A DNA stretch of 64,000 nucleotides from Zantedeschia hybrid cultivar. Taxonomy: Eukaryota; Streptophyta; Magnoliopsida; Alismatales; Araceae. A program made the position numbers and the translations under genes. Numbering within the stretch: position 1 is the first letter of the stretch; every line of letters begins with the position of its first letter. Where the stretch lies: positions 69,280,456 to 69,344,455 of the forward strand of contig JARZZO010000001.1 of NCBI GenBank assembly GCA_030544215.1, written 5' to 3'. Below are positions 24,501 through 36,500 of this stretch, one piece after another. Below the pieces are notes generated by a model that saw only the letters and a program-made list of their open reading frames with translations, was not told where the DNA came from and ran no database searches.

Positions 24501-27500
24501 AGCCATCTCCATGACTAAGTTCACTTCTAAAAAAAGATCGTGCTCTTCATATCTCTCAAATGCCTTATGAAATTTTTGAGTTGTATTTAACATCATAAAG
24601 GTTGAGTTCCACTTTGTAGGGACATCGAGACAAAGCAAATTCTTACTTTGAATTTTTTCTTCTTCAACACAACACTTGAATTTTTGAAGTCTTGATGGAG
24701 ATTGCCTCACATACCTTACAACATTTCGAACACGAATAATTCAATCATTGCTAATTTGAGACCATCATTCACAACTAAATTCATAATGTGCGCAACACAT
24801 CTCATATAAAGAAACTCCCCTTTTAAGATACTTCCATCTCAATTGTTAATTCTCCTCTTTAAATATGCAATAGCAAGATCATTGGAACTAGCATTATCAA
24901 CTGTAATAGTCATAACATTCTTAATGCCCCAACTATTTAAGCATTTCTCAATTGCCTTGCCAGTGGCTTCATCATGATGACTAGAAATTGGACAAAAGTT
25001 TAAGATTCTTTTGTTCAACTTCCAGTCATTATCAATAAAGTGAGCTGTTAGACACATATAATTAATTCTATGTAAAGATGTCCATGTGTCTATTGTGAGG
25101 CAAATCCTTCGACAATTACTTTTCAAAAAAATTTTCAACTTCAACATCTCCTCGACATACACTTCATAGCAATATCTTGCGATTGTGGTTCTTGAAGGAA
25201 TAACAAATTTGGGCTGGGAAATATTACAAAAATATCTAAACCCTTGTCCTTCAACAAATCTAAATGGAAGCTCATCAATGATGATCATATATGCCAATGC
25301 CTTTCTAATGAGTTGTTGGTCGAATTTCCAATTTGTCATTGTAGTCTTATTCTCACCCTCCCCTCCTTCATTAATGGTTGTAACTTGAAGACTAATTTGT
25401 GTTTGTCTAGCATAAATAGTATTGGCTGCACTAAAGGGATATTTCTTGCATCTAACATTCAAATGTGTTCGTAGTGTGCTCGTCCCACATGTTGATGTAT
25501 TGCAATTATATACACGGTCACAATAATTGCACTTACATTTTTCTCCATCAATCTTTGTGAAGTGCTCCCATATATTTGATCTTGTACTCATTTCTTTCCT
25601 CTTTGACTTTGCCTGTAAAGAAGTGGAGACTGCAACAACACTTACTTGAGTAGTAGCATTAGGAGCTGAACTTGCACTCTCATTTGCTTGAGTATCATCA
25701 GCATTTGACATATGTTGAAAGAGATTCAAATTAACTTATGTGAGATAAACATATTAGATAGATTAAGATAAAAATTTATTGATAAAAAATATAGAACTTA
25801 CATTATGAGATTCACTTGTTGACGTCGTTTTATCTTGTAAAAATCACTATCTCAATCAAAGATGGGAACTAAACCCAATCCGTAAAGAGTGGGAGCTAAA
25901 TCCAATCCGTAAAGAATTCCTATACAGTTGAAAAAAAAAAGATGAAAAACAGTAAAAGCAATCCATGCACATAATGTAAAACCAGTTACACTTCTTGATA
26001 TATGCTAAATCAGAAGCACCAAAAAATATCTCATGTCCCATTCACATCACTTGATATATGCTAAATCAAAAGCACCAAAAAAGAAAAACAGAAATCTAAT
26101 GCAAACCATCTAATGCAAACCAGTCACACTTCTGTCTTTTGGTTGTTTGCACAAAACCTCTAGTTCACATATCAATGGGGAGAAAATGGTCAGAACCGTC
26201 TATTTTTTAGCCAAACCTAGCATTCGAACTGAAAGTAGAACTAGATCTAGAGCTAACTCCTTGATACAAGTGGAATGAGGAAAAAAAATTGTTCTTGTGC
26301 AGAAGACAAACCAAATGGCTTGACGTACGGTGATGGCTTCAGCAGATCGTTGTGACAGGTGGCCGGATCTCGGTGTTGGGGGTTGGGCGACGGCGGGGCC
26401 GGGGCGGGCGTTGGAGCAGTGGCCGGCAACCCAGCACCGGCGATGAGTAGCGGTAGGCTGGCGGGGAAGGTGGGGGCATGCAGGGCCGCAAGCTGAGAGG
26501 AAATGCTGGCAGCCGGATCTCGGCGTTGGGGGCTTAGGCGACGGTGGGGCCGAGGCAGGCGTTGGAGCGGCGGCCGGCAACCCAGTACCGGCAATGAGCA
26601 GCGGCGGGGAAGGTGGGGCGTGCAGGGCCATAGGCTTTGAGGAAATGCTGGCGGTTGGATCTCAGCGTTGGGGGCTGACGGCAGGGCCGAGGCGGCCAGG
26701 CGGGCATTGGAGCGGTGGCCGGCAACCTAGCACCGGCAATGAGCAGCAGCGGGCCGGCGGGGACATGGATTGCGGAATCGGCCGATTCCGATCCGAATCG
26801 GCCGATTCGGATCGGGATCGGCGGGTTCCGATCCGATTCGGGGGGGATTTCACTGTTCCCCCCCACCGATTTGAAAAAAAAAAAAAAACGGCCGAAATCG
26901 GCCCGAACCGGACCAGATCGGGGCCGGACCGGCCAGATCGGCCGGTCCGGACCCGATCTGGTCCGGTTCGGGCCGATTTCGGTCCCCCCCTTAAGGTTTA
27001 AGGGTTTAGGGGTTTAGGGTTTAGGGTTTAGGGTTTAGGGTTTAGGGTTTAGGGTTTAGGGTTTAGGTTTTAGGGTTTAGGGTTTAGGGTTTAGGGTTTT
27101 AGGGTTTAGGGTTTAGGGTTTAGGGTTTAGGGTTTAGGTTTAAGGGTTTAAGGGTTTAAGGGTTTAAGGGTTTAGGGGTTTAAGGGGTTAAGGGGTTAAG
27201 GGGTTAAGGGTTAAGGGTTAAGGGTTTTAGGGGTTTGGGGTTTGGGGTTTGGGGTTTGGGGTTTAGGGTTTAGGGTTTAGGGTTTAGGGTTTTAGGGTTT
27301 AGGGTTTAGGGTTTAGGGTTTAGGGTTTAGGGTTTAGGGTTTAGGGTTTTAGGGTTTAGGGTTTAGGGTTTAGGGTTTAGGGTTTAGGGTTTAGGGTTTA
27401 GGGTTTAGGGTTTTAGGGTTTAGGGTTTTTTATGGATGTACATGAATTGCATTCATTCTTATTGTACATCAATTGAATAATATGTATGTAATTTTTTCTG

Positions 27501-30500
27501 ATTTTATTTTTATTTTTTTCTGATTTTTTTTAATTTTTTATTATTTTTTAATCTGGCCGAGTCGGACTGGCCATACTTCATCTGGATCGCCCGACTCGGC
27601 CGATCCGATCCGAGTCGGATCGGGATCGGCGGGTCCCGATTCGGGGACCCGATCCGATCCGGAATTCCTTGGGCGGGGAAGGTGGGGCGTGTAGGGCCGC
27701 AGGTTGAGAGGAAATGTCGGTGGTCGGGTCGCTAGTTTGGAGACAGCTGGAGGACCGAGGAGTCAGCCGTCAGGTGAGCACATAGGCTCTGATCGGGATT
27801 TTGAATCCCCTTTTTTTGGGAACTTTAACCAGGTAGACACATCTAATATAAGAAGAAGGATAAAATTACTAAAAGAAATGATGGCTCAGTTGGTTGGGAC
27901 GTGGGATGCTATGCAGCAAGGGAATGGATGTTACCTGGCGGGCTATAGTTACAATCTTCAAAATATTTTACAAGTGTTCGGTTTTTATGGGTTGGTTCGG
28001 TTTTTGAGAGAGGTAAACCGAATCAGACCGAATTATTAACTTCGGTTCGGTTCGACTCAAAAACCTGAATTTTTTAAATAATAAACCAAACCAGACCGAC
28101 TGGTTCGGTTCGGTTCGGTTCGGGTTATCGGTTTACACCGAACAGTGCACACCCCTAGTAGACAAAGAGGGCTGATGAATTGACTCTGTCCTATGCCAAC
28201 CTGAATAGGATTGCATTGACCAAGTTTCCATCCACGGGGAAAGAAGCCAACACCAGATAAGAGTTTTAGAAAATTAAAAAGATTAGCATAAATTGAAATA
28301 AAAAATAAGAAAATGAAGATAAAGTAAAGAAGTGAATAGAGTAATAATTAGAAAATGGTTGCATTCAAAAATAAAAAGTAATGGTAAAATTAAATGCTGC
28401 TTCTTGATCATGATTGGTCATTTAGTGATTTGTTGTGCCACTTTTACTGTATGCCAATCGTCTAATTGATTGGAGATAGCATTCCTCTGAGAGTGGCAAA
28501 TCTGTGGATGTGTGTGTGACATGGTAGCATTTGATGGTTATGTCAGAGGAATTCATTGAGCATAAATTTTCGTGGAGGTCTTAAGTGGTTTATCACGTTT
28601 AATTTCCTTTCCACGGGGTTTTGGAGGATGTTGGTAAGTTTTGGAATAGAGACCGACGCCTATTGGCTGCAAAGGCCTAGAAGTTTAATGGATCACCCTT
28701 CATGCTATATTAAGGGTGTTTGCATCGAAGCTAATTCCTGAGCATTTCAGTGTGTCCAAAAGCATTGTGCTAGACAATGGTTATTGGAGTTGTTACTACT
28801 GGGAGTTTCTCTGTGCTGTCAAGGGCTTTTGGATGGATAATGTCCATGATGGCATTAATATTTGCCTATATCTTCATGGGACATGCATCCTCCTTTTGAG
28901 TATCTAGAATTCTTTGCATCTTGCCTATATCTTCATGGGCCGTGCATCCCCATTTCGAGTATCTAAAATTCTTTGTGTAATTTAGTGCCCTTTATGAATA
29001 TTTCTTATGTCCTTATGCTTTATATCACACCAGTAATTTTTCTGTTTGACACATGGTGGAACCAATTCCTAGAAAGCAAAGGACGTTAACAGAGCTGTTG
29101 TCCCTCAGCACAGTTGCCCTGGTGGGGACAAGGATTGGCTGTGAATTGTTTTGGTCTATCCCTGAGGATGAAGAGGCAGATCCCTATATCCAGACAGGCT
29201 CCTTTAGATTGGAAGGTAGGACAGGTGGATGCTTGAACGCCAAACCCTATTATAGCCTTCGAGTACTAGACAGACTGCTGGATGTTATCGAAGTCTACAG
29301 GGGGTTATCAGAGGTATTGTTTGCAGATGAAAATGTGCTTAGGTAGTCCAGAGATCATCCTCACTGTTGAAGGTCAAAGTCCTCTTTTTGGCTGGTGGCT
29401 AAAAGGAAGCTAGCGGCTTGCAAGAGTTGGCAGAGTTTATCCCAACTATACTTGCTGCTTGTGTGGCAGAATGGAAGAGTCTGTTGAGCAATAAAAGTCT
29501 GCTGTCTGTCATTGTGCAGACATGGAAGAGGCAGTAGTTATATGCCTATGCTCAAGTTACTTGATCTTTGCTAGATAGAATTAAGACATATCACTAGGTT
29601 GGAGCAGGCTGTGGTCATTGTTACCTGACAGGATGGTTTCTATGGTGCTACATGCTACCCTCTGTGTTCACCTTGGGCGAAAGAAACAACAGGGCTTTTA
29701 GACACCCTGCTAACACATGGAAGACATGAAAAAAAGGATCCTAGAGGGTTGTTTGTCAAAATTTCTCTTTCATTCTTGATGTTACACCTGAGTGAGGTTC
29801 TTTGAGGGTTGTGAAAAATTATCTTTCATTCTTGATGTTACACCTGAGCGAGGGTCCACTGTTCTGTGGAGAACATTAGTGTGGTTTCAGTAACATATGA
29901 GGGCATATTTTCTTTGCTTTGTCTCTATTTCAGAGTGTGCTGTCTTAATGTGTGTGTTTGGGGGGGGGGGGGCGTGGGGTGGGAGGGAACATAAGATATG
30001 CTTTTATTTTTTATTTATGAATGAATGATATGTGTTTCTTTTTTTAAAGAGGAGCAGTATGCTAGGTTGTCCTACATCAGAAAGTAGCGGAGGAGAGTAA
30101 TCAGCTGGTTCTTGTATCTCGTTTTCTTCAATAACAGCCATTGCTTGCAAGAAATTTTATTTGTATTTACTTAGATGTGAAACAGAGTAGAGGACTTATG
30201 GCCTCTGTCTTTAGATGAAAGGGAAGGAATCGATACTTGCATAGGAAGCTAATCACTTGGGCACCACTTGCATCTACTGCTTAATAGGAAACGTAATCGA
30301 GTAGGTGTGAATAAATTATTAGGATTCCCATGCTCTGTTACGCTTTCTGGCTCTATAAGTCTCTGTCTTTTTAGATGAAAGGGAAGGAATCGATACTTGC
30401 ATAGGAAGCTAATCACTTGGGCACCACTTACATCTACTGCTTAATAGGAGACATAATCGAGTAGGTGTGAATAAATTATTAGGATTCCCATGCTCTGTTA

Positions 30501-33500
30501 CGCTTTCTGGCTCTATGCTTCCTTTGTTGATTCGACCAACTCTTCAGATGGTTATCAATGTTGAACATACTTGTAAAGCTGGTTCTTCAAAAGAGAAACT
30601 AGTGCATCCTCCTCTTGCAGGTTAGAAAGCATTTATTTAGGGAAGAGATGCATATTGGTGGTGGGGAAAGGGGCCCACTAAGATGTAGGAAGTGAATGAC
30701 AGCATTACGAATTTACAGCAGTGTCTGTTTTTTATACCAAGGCCTTGTTTGGTGATGATTGAAGTTTATATTCAGCAGGAATCCAAAAAGTGACGATGTT
30801 TTTTCAAATGAAAAAAAGAGGAGTCGATTCAGAGAAAATCTGGATTTGAACTCATGTTGAAACAGACACCTTTTCTGGTTTTCCCCGTACCCCATGAAAA
30901 CAGGATGGGAGGGAACATATTGGGACGTCTTGAGAGCTCTGAATGTGCGGAGGGGGGAGAGCGAGGGTGGTGCGACGAGAGTCCCTGGAGGTGTAGCTTC
31001 TGGCAGCGAGAGGGGCTGGGTTCCTTCCCTGGAGAATAGAGCAACCTCTCGGAAGAAGGCTCCATCTGGCCTTCTGGTGGGCAGAGACGAGTGCATCCGG
31101 TGCCTGGGCAAGGGCCACCATGCGGCGGTTTGCAGAGACACTGTTTGGTGTATCCATTGTAGAGTGATTGGACATAGAAGAAGTTCCTGCCCTACTCTTT
31201 GCTTACCTACAAGGAAGCCTATGGAGATCGCCAAGATACCTGGGAGAGTCAATCAACCAGAAGCTCGCTCGAACTACAAGACTATTCCAGGTGTTCTGGA
31301 GCTGCCATGGTCACCGGAGGTAGGACTGGCTAAGGCTTACTTGGACCAATGCGTGGTAGTTTCTGTCCATGAGGAAGATCTTCAAGGATTGTGAGGAGAT
31401 GAGGGCAACTCTACAGATCTAATGGCCGGAAGTGAGTAACTGGAGTTTACGTAGGCTGGGTGATTCTTCCTTCTTAGGACACGTGGAGGAGTCTTGCATG
31501 CTCAAAGGGCAGTGTGGTTCTAAAGGAAGGGGTTACTGTTATCTTTTCTCCATGGAAGGTAGAAGTTGGGACCTCTCCGGTGGTGGATGAAATGGAAGTG
31601 TGGTGTAGGTTGCAGGGGGGTCCATTACATTTGTGGAATAGCATCATTCCAAGCTATCTGCTCTAGGTTCGGCAGACTCAGAGAAGTGGATGGGAATGGG
31701 ATTAGAAGTGAGGACATTTCAGCTGTTCGTGTTAAAATAGGCTATCGAGCAACTGGAGGATATTCCTGAGAAATTAAAGATCTTAGTGGGGGGAGGTGTT
31801 TGTTGGGTTTCCATCATTGTGGAAGAACCGAGCAAGGAGTCTTCTGTTCAACAAGATTGGACGTGGGCCGAGGTCGTTACTGAATACAGGAGATTCAAGA
31901 AGAACATGGATACTGATGTTGAAACAGGGGAGCCGGATAAGCTCAAGTTGCCAACTCAGGGAGGTTCTGAAGCTGAGTCAAGTTGGGGTTGCATGTCTCA
32001 GAACTCAGTTGAACTGAGTCATGTGGAGCTGAACAATCAAGGGAAGGTAGGCACTAGCAAGGTTTTTGTACGTTGTGGTGTTCTGAGACCTTATAAAGGC
32101 AAAGGGCTTCTTGGGGGTGCTCCCAGACCCCTCGAAGGGTAGGAACGATCAGTATTCGGTATCCGGGATGGGTCCATTAAAAGGATGTGGGAGGTTCTGC
32201 ATGATGGTCCCGAGACGAGTTTTGAGCGGGGCTTGCAAGATGGTAAGGGGGAGCAGTTATCGGGCGAGGGAGAAGAATAGTGCGGGTTTTCAGTTAATGA
32301 GGATCTAGTTTACATCGGGACCCAATGTGCTGGGATCTTGGCGTAGCGTATCATCACTTGCCCGTGAACCGCAATTTCTCGGAACCGTTTAAACTGGTAG
32401 GAACTCTGTTCGGACCGGTCCAAGCGACTTTCGATGAACCGGCCGTGGACCGTCGCCTTCTTCACCGCGGTAGGGGAACTGATTGTAGGTTCGATATATA
32501 GAAGGATAAAGGCTCAGTCAGCACCCAGTGGAGGAAGGTTTCTTTTCAACTCTAAGTATGGGAGCTGGCAGAAGGATAAAGGGTCTATATGGACTGTAGA
32601 AGGTACCTTGGAGAGGTACGACGAGCAGAGATCTTCTCGCAACAGGATTATAGAGGACGGACATAACTGTGACAGCAGGGAAGAGTTATTGCAGTTTGAT
32701 CATCCCTTCAACAATATGGACTTTCCTCAAGTTATTTTGCCAGAACTATGTTTATACAAGTATGCGGAAAAGGAGTCCTTACTTATCGATAATCGGCGTG
32801 CCCAGATTATCCCTTATGAAGGAAGTGACGTGTCGTTGGCTGTGAAATAAAGGTCTGACGAGGAGGTTTGGGATAAGGAAATCCTATTATTTGGCCAGCG
32901 AATAGGAGTTTCCTTCTTAAATAGGGAGGATATGGTCTTGAGTTTTCTGAAGAAACTTAAAAGGAATGATGCATTGCAACAATCTGCCAAAAGAAAGGGA
33001 AGGGGAGGGGCATTAAAATAGGAAAGAGAGAGACATAATTCATGAAAAGCAACACTCTTGTTGACAGTCTCAGAGGCAAGAGGATCAAGGAGGTGGGTTT
33101 ACACATTGTTCCTTCATGAATCTGATTTCATGGAATATCAAAGGGGATTAATGGGGATTATAAAGTCAGAGCGGTAAAAGATCTGGTTCTATCTCTTCAC
33201 CTTGACTGTTTCTGTTTGCAAGAAACTAAAATGAGTAGCCTTGACAGTTTTTCTTTATCAAGATTGGGTGGGCATTCGTTAGATAAGGCTGCAATTCTTC
33301 CGGCTGAGGGGCTCAAAGGAGGACATTTGATATTGTGGAATGGGAATAAGTTTGATGGTTCTGTCTGTGATGTAGGCAGATGTTGAACCAAAAAAAAAAA
33401 TCTATAAACCTATTTACATGTGTATGCATGCATGCATCAAACAAAATATGCTTGCATTTAGGAGTATGTAAGTAAACATAAACATATGTGCATGCAAAGA

Positions 33501-36500
33501 AAAAGAAAAGAAAAGATGCTTGCAGATTTTGGGGAGCATGCAAAGTCATCACAGAAACAAAAAGAAGAAAAGAGTATATGCAGATTTCAAGATGTACACA
33601 AAGATACAACAAACAAAAAAAGAGGAGGATTCATACCTCCAAAACCTGCAATAGGGAGAAGACAAACCTCAAATCTGCAACTTGGACCCCAAAACCTGCA
33701 ACAAAGGAGCTTCAAATCTGCCCTCCAACAGCAACTAATCTGCACCAATGGGAAATCTCCAGCAAACCTGTAACAAGAATACCATAGAAACAAGGAAAAG
33801 AGAGGATCCATACCTCCAAAATCTGCAACCAGAAACTCCAAAAGAAATCTCCAACAGCAGCCTTCAAATCTGCAGTAGAATAACCTCTATTAAGCAGCAA
33901 CCTTGGCCTGCAATAGAAGCTTCAAGACAGCCTTCAAAGCTGCTCCTACAAGTCTCCAACCAGCTGCGGCAAGCAAGCTCCAACAATGGCCAAGAGGAGG
34001 GGCTCGGCCAGGCAGAGAAAAAGAAGGAACCGCAAGGAGAGAGAGAGACTCGGCCAGGGAGAGAGAGAGAGAGAGGATCGCAGATTGGGGGGGGTGAACA
34101 AAAAGAGAGAGAGAGAGAGACCGGCCGGCCTCTCCAAGAGGACCGACCGGCCTCCCCACTCCCACTCCAACTCTCCTTCATCCTCATCCTCGTCCCCTCC
34201 CATCCTTATCCCTAACCAACCTCCACTCTCTCATCTCTATCCCTTGCTGGCCGGCCTCATCCAGCCCCAAAACCGCAGCCCCCCAAGGCCTATATAAAGT
34301 CCACCCTGCAGCACAAGAAACCCTGCGGTTTTGACGTCCAAGAAGCCCAAAGGCTGCCCCGGTTCTGGTATGCAAAGAGCCTCTAAGCTGCCTCCAAGCG
34401 CCTCCAAGAATCCCAGCGTGCAAAGAGGCCTCCTCTAAGGTTCCCGGCCTCTTCCAAGTGCCCTGCCGCAAGCCTTCAAGCAGCCTTCTCCAACCTACAC
34501 AAGCAAAGGAGGAAGAAAAAAAGAGCAAAGTCTATACTTTAGGCTTGTACTTTTATTTTTTTATAAATAAAGTGGATATTATGTAGATCAATCTCTATGT
34601 TTATTAAATAAAATGATAGTTCTGTCATATCGGTTAATCGGCCATCGAATAAAAAAGTTAGAAAATTTAAAATGATGGTTCTGTCATATCGGTTGACCAA
34701 CCATCGGATAAAAAATAATAATCAGAAATTTAATTGAAGTCCTGGTTCTACCATATCGGTCGGTCAGTCATAAAATTATCTAAAAAAAATTAAAAAAAAT
34801 CAGAAAACAATAAAGATAAACAAAGTTTAAAATCTTAGTTCTGTCATATCGGTTGGCCAGCCAATAAAAAAAGAAATAACAAAATAACAAAAAATAGATA
34901 ATAAAAAAATAAATAAAGTGGTTCAACCATATTATTTGGTTTAACTATGAAGTTAAAAATAAGAATAAAAAAATTAAAAATATAATAAAATTAATAAATT
35001 TAAATAAAAATAAAACAGAAAACATAATAATTCTTAAGTAAAATAAAAGAATACAGAAATAAAAAATAATATTAATAATTTTAAATAAAAAATAGAAAAT
35101 AAAAATAATAAGTCTTAAATAAAATAATAAAAAAATAAGTCTTAAGTAAAATAGAAATAAAAAAATCTTATGATAATAAAATTAACAATTTTAAATAAGA
35201 AATAGAAAGTCTTATGATTCTTAAAATAAATTAAATAAAACAGAAATAAAAAATAATAAGGTTAATAAGCATTAAATAAAAACAAAAAAGAATGAAAAAG
35301 AAAAACTAATAAATTTTAAATAAAAAATGATGAAAATAATACGTCTTAAATATAACAGAAAATAAAATTAATGATCATTAAATAAATAAAATTAAATTAA
35401 AAAATAAAATTACAAGTCTTAAATAAAACAGAAAATAAGATGATCATTAAATAAAAAATGAAATAGAAAATAAAATCAGAAATTAAATTAATAGTTCTAT
35501 CATGTTGGTTGGTAGGCCATCCAATAAAAAAAAAAAAATAGAAAATAAAAATAAAAAAATAAAAAAATTGAAGTGGTTCCTCTATATTGGTTGCCCACAT
35601 AAAATAAAAAGGAGACAAGTTAAATAATAAAACAAATAAAGTAATGGTTCTACCATTTTGGTTGGTAGGCCATTCAATAAAATGAATTTAAAGATAAAAA
35701 TGATAAAATAAAAAATAATAAGTTAAATAAGATAGTGGTTCTCTCATAATATTTGATAAACCAAAAATCTGTTAATCAGTCAATTTAACTAATTAAATTA
35801 ATAAATTTGTTAAATAATTAATTAAATTAACTATTTAAGTTAATTAATTCAATAAATTAATTAATTCAACTAACTAATTTAAAAAACTTAGTGGTCTACC
35901 AATTAAATCAATCAATCAGATCAATAAATATGTTAATTAACTAATTAATTAATTAATTAAGTTAATTTATTAAGCAATTAATCAATTAAGTCAACAAAAT
36001 TTGTTAATCAATCGGTTAATTTAACTAATTAAGTTAACTTGTTAAGTTGCTACCCAATTAGCAAATATAACAACTTCGTTAACCAACCAGTCAATTGGCC
36101 AAATTAAGTTATTAATCAGTCAATTAAGTTACCGAAAATATTTTAATCACCTAAATCAACAAATTTTCAACCAATTAAGTCAAATTGGCACTTAATCAAT
36201 CATCGAATCACCTAAATCAACAAAATTTCAACCAACTAAGTCAAATTGGTATTTAATCAATCAATTAAGTTATCAAAAATATGTTAATTAACTATTTAAT
36301 CAACTAAATCAATAAAATTTCAATCAATTAAGTTAAATCAGTACTCAATTAATCAATTAAGTTACAAAAAAATATGTTAATTAATCATCCAATCGACTAG
36401 ATCAACAAAATCTCAACTAATTAAGTTAAATTGTTACTTAATCAACCAATTAAATTAACAAAATTTGTTAATCAAGCAATCAATCAAATAATTCAACGAA

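Larger units (their letters stand above)
26764..27671. mobile_element. Nested non-autonomous hAT-like element carrying a telomere-repeat array
   Basis: Perfect 8-bp duplications GGCGGGGA lie at 26756-26763 and 27672-27679. Ends are CATGGATTGCGGAATCGG and, on the complement, CAAGGAATTCCGGATCGG (13/18 match). Subterminal sequence is crowded with CGATCCGA/TCGGATCG words on both sides. The interior has no coding capacity. It holds a 91-bp palindrome and a 440-bp TTTAGGG array. The element sits inside the larger hAT element, so it arrived later. Confidence 0.75.
26363..27725. repeat. GC-rich 145-150-bp tandem repeat, interrupted by a nested element
   Basis: Units begin near 26363, 26513 and 26655 around GGATCTCGG. 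Each contains GGCCGGCAACC and GGGGAAGGTGGGG. The third unit is split at 26763 by the nested element and resumes at 27672. It lies upstream of the transposase start on the minus strand. The alanine/proline-rich open frames here are compositional. Confidence 0.75.
21760..28157 (-). mobile_element. hAT transposon (Ac-like), 6.4 kb, in UBP6 intron 10
   Basis: The terminal inverted repeats read TAGGGGTGTGCACGGTTCGG on the left and TAGGGGTGTGCACTGTTCGG on the complement of the right, 19/20 identical. Perfect 8-bp target duplications GTAGACAA lie at 21752-21759 and 28158-28165. The minus strand carries a broken BED-finger/hAT transposase. Part of the length is a nested 908-bp element at 26764-27671. 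The intact duplication and ends show the boundary is exact. Confidence 0.92.

Noticed and set aside
26200..26866. Ala/Pro-rich open frames near the hAT right end
   Set aside because: They follow the 145-bp tandem repeats and continue into transposon ends, with no domain.
26991..27430. True chromosome end or fusion point
   Set aside because: The array is bounded on both sides by one transposon with a perfect 8-bp duplication, inside an intron of a gene whose exons continue on both sides.
29053..29346. 97-residue open frame in UBP6 intron 10
   Set aside because: It starts with ATG but shows no family motif, splice partner or homologue that I recognise. It could be an unrecognised retrotransposon or gene fragment.
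33486..34528. Several open frames on both strands at the start of the 4.4-kb insertion
   Set aside because: They overlap each other in all frames over a purine-rich GAGAGAGA leader, with no motif.
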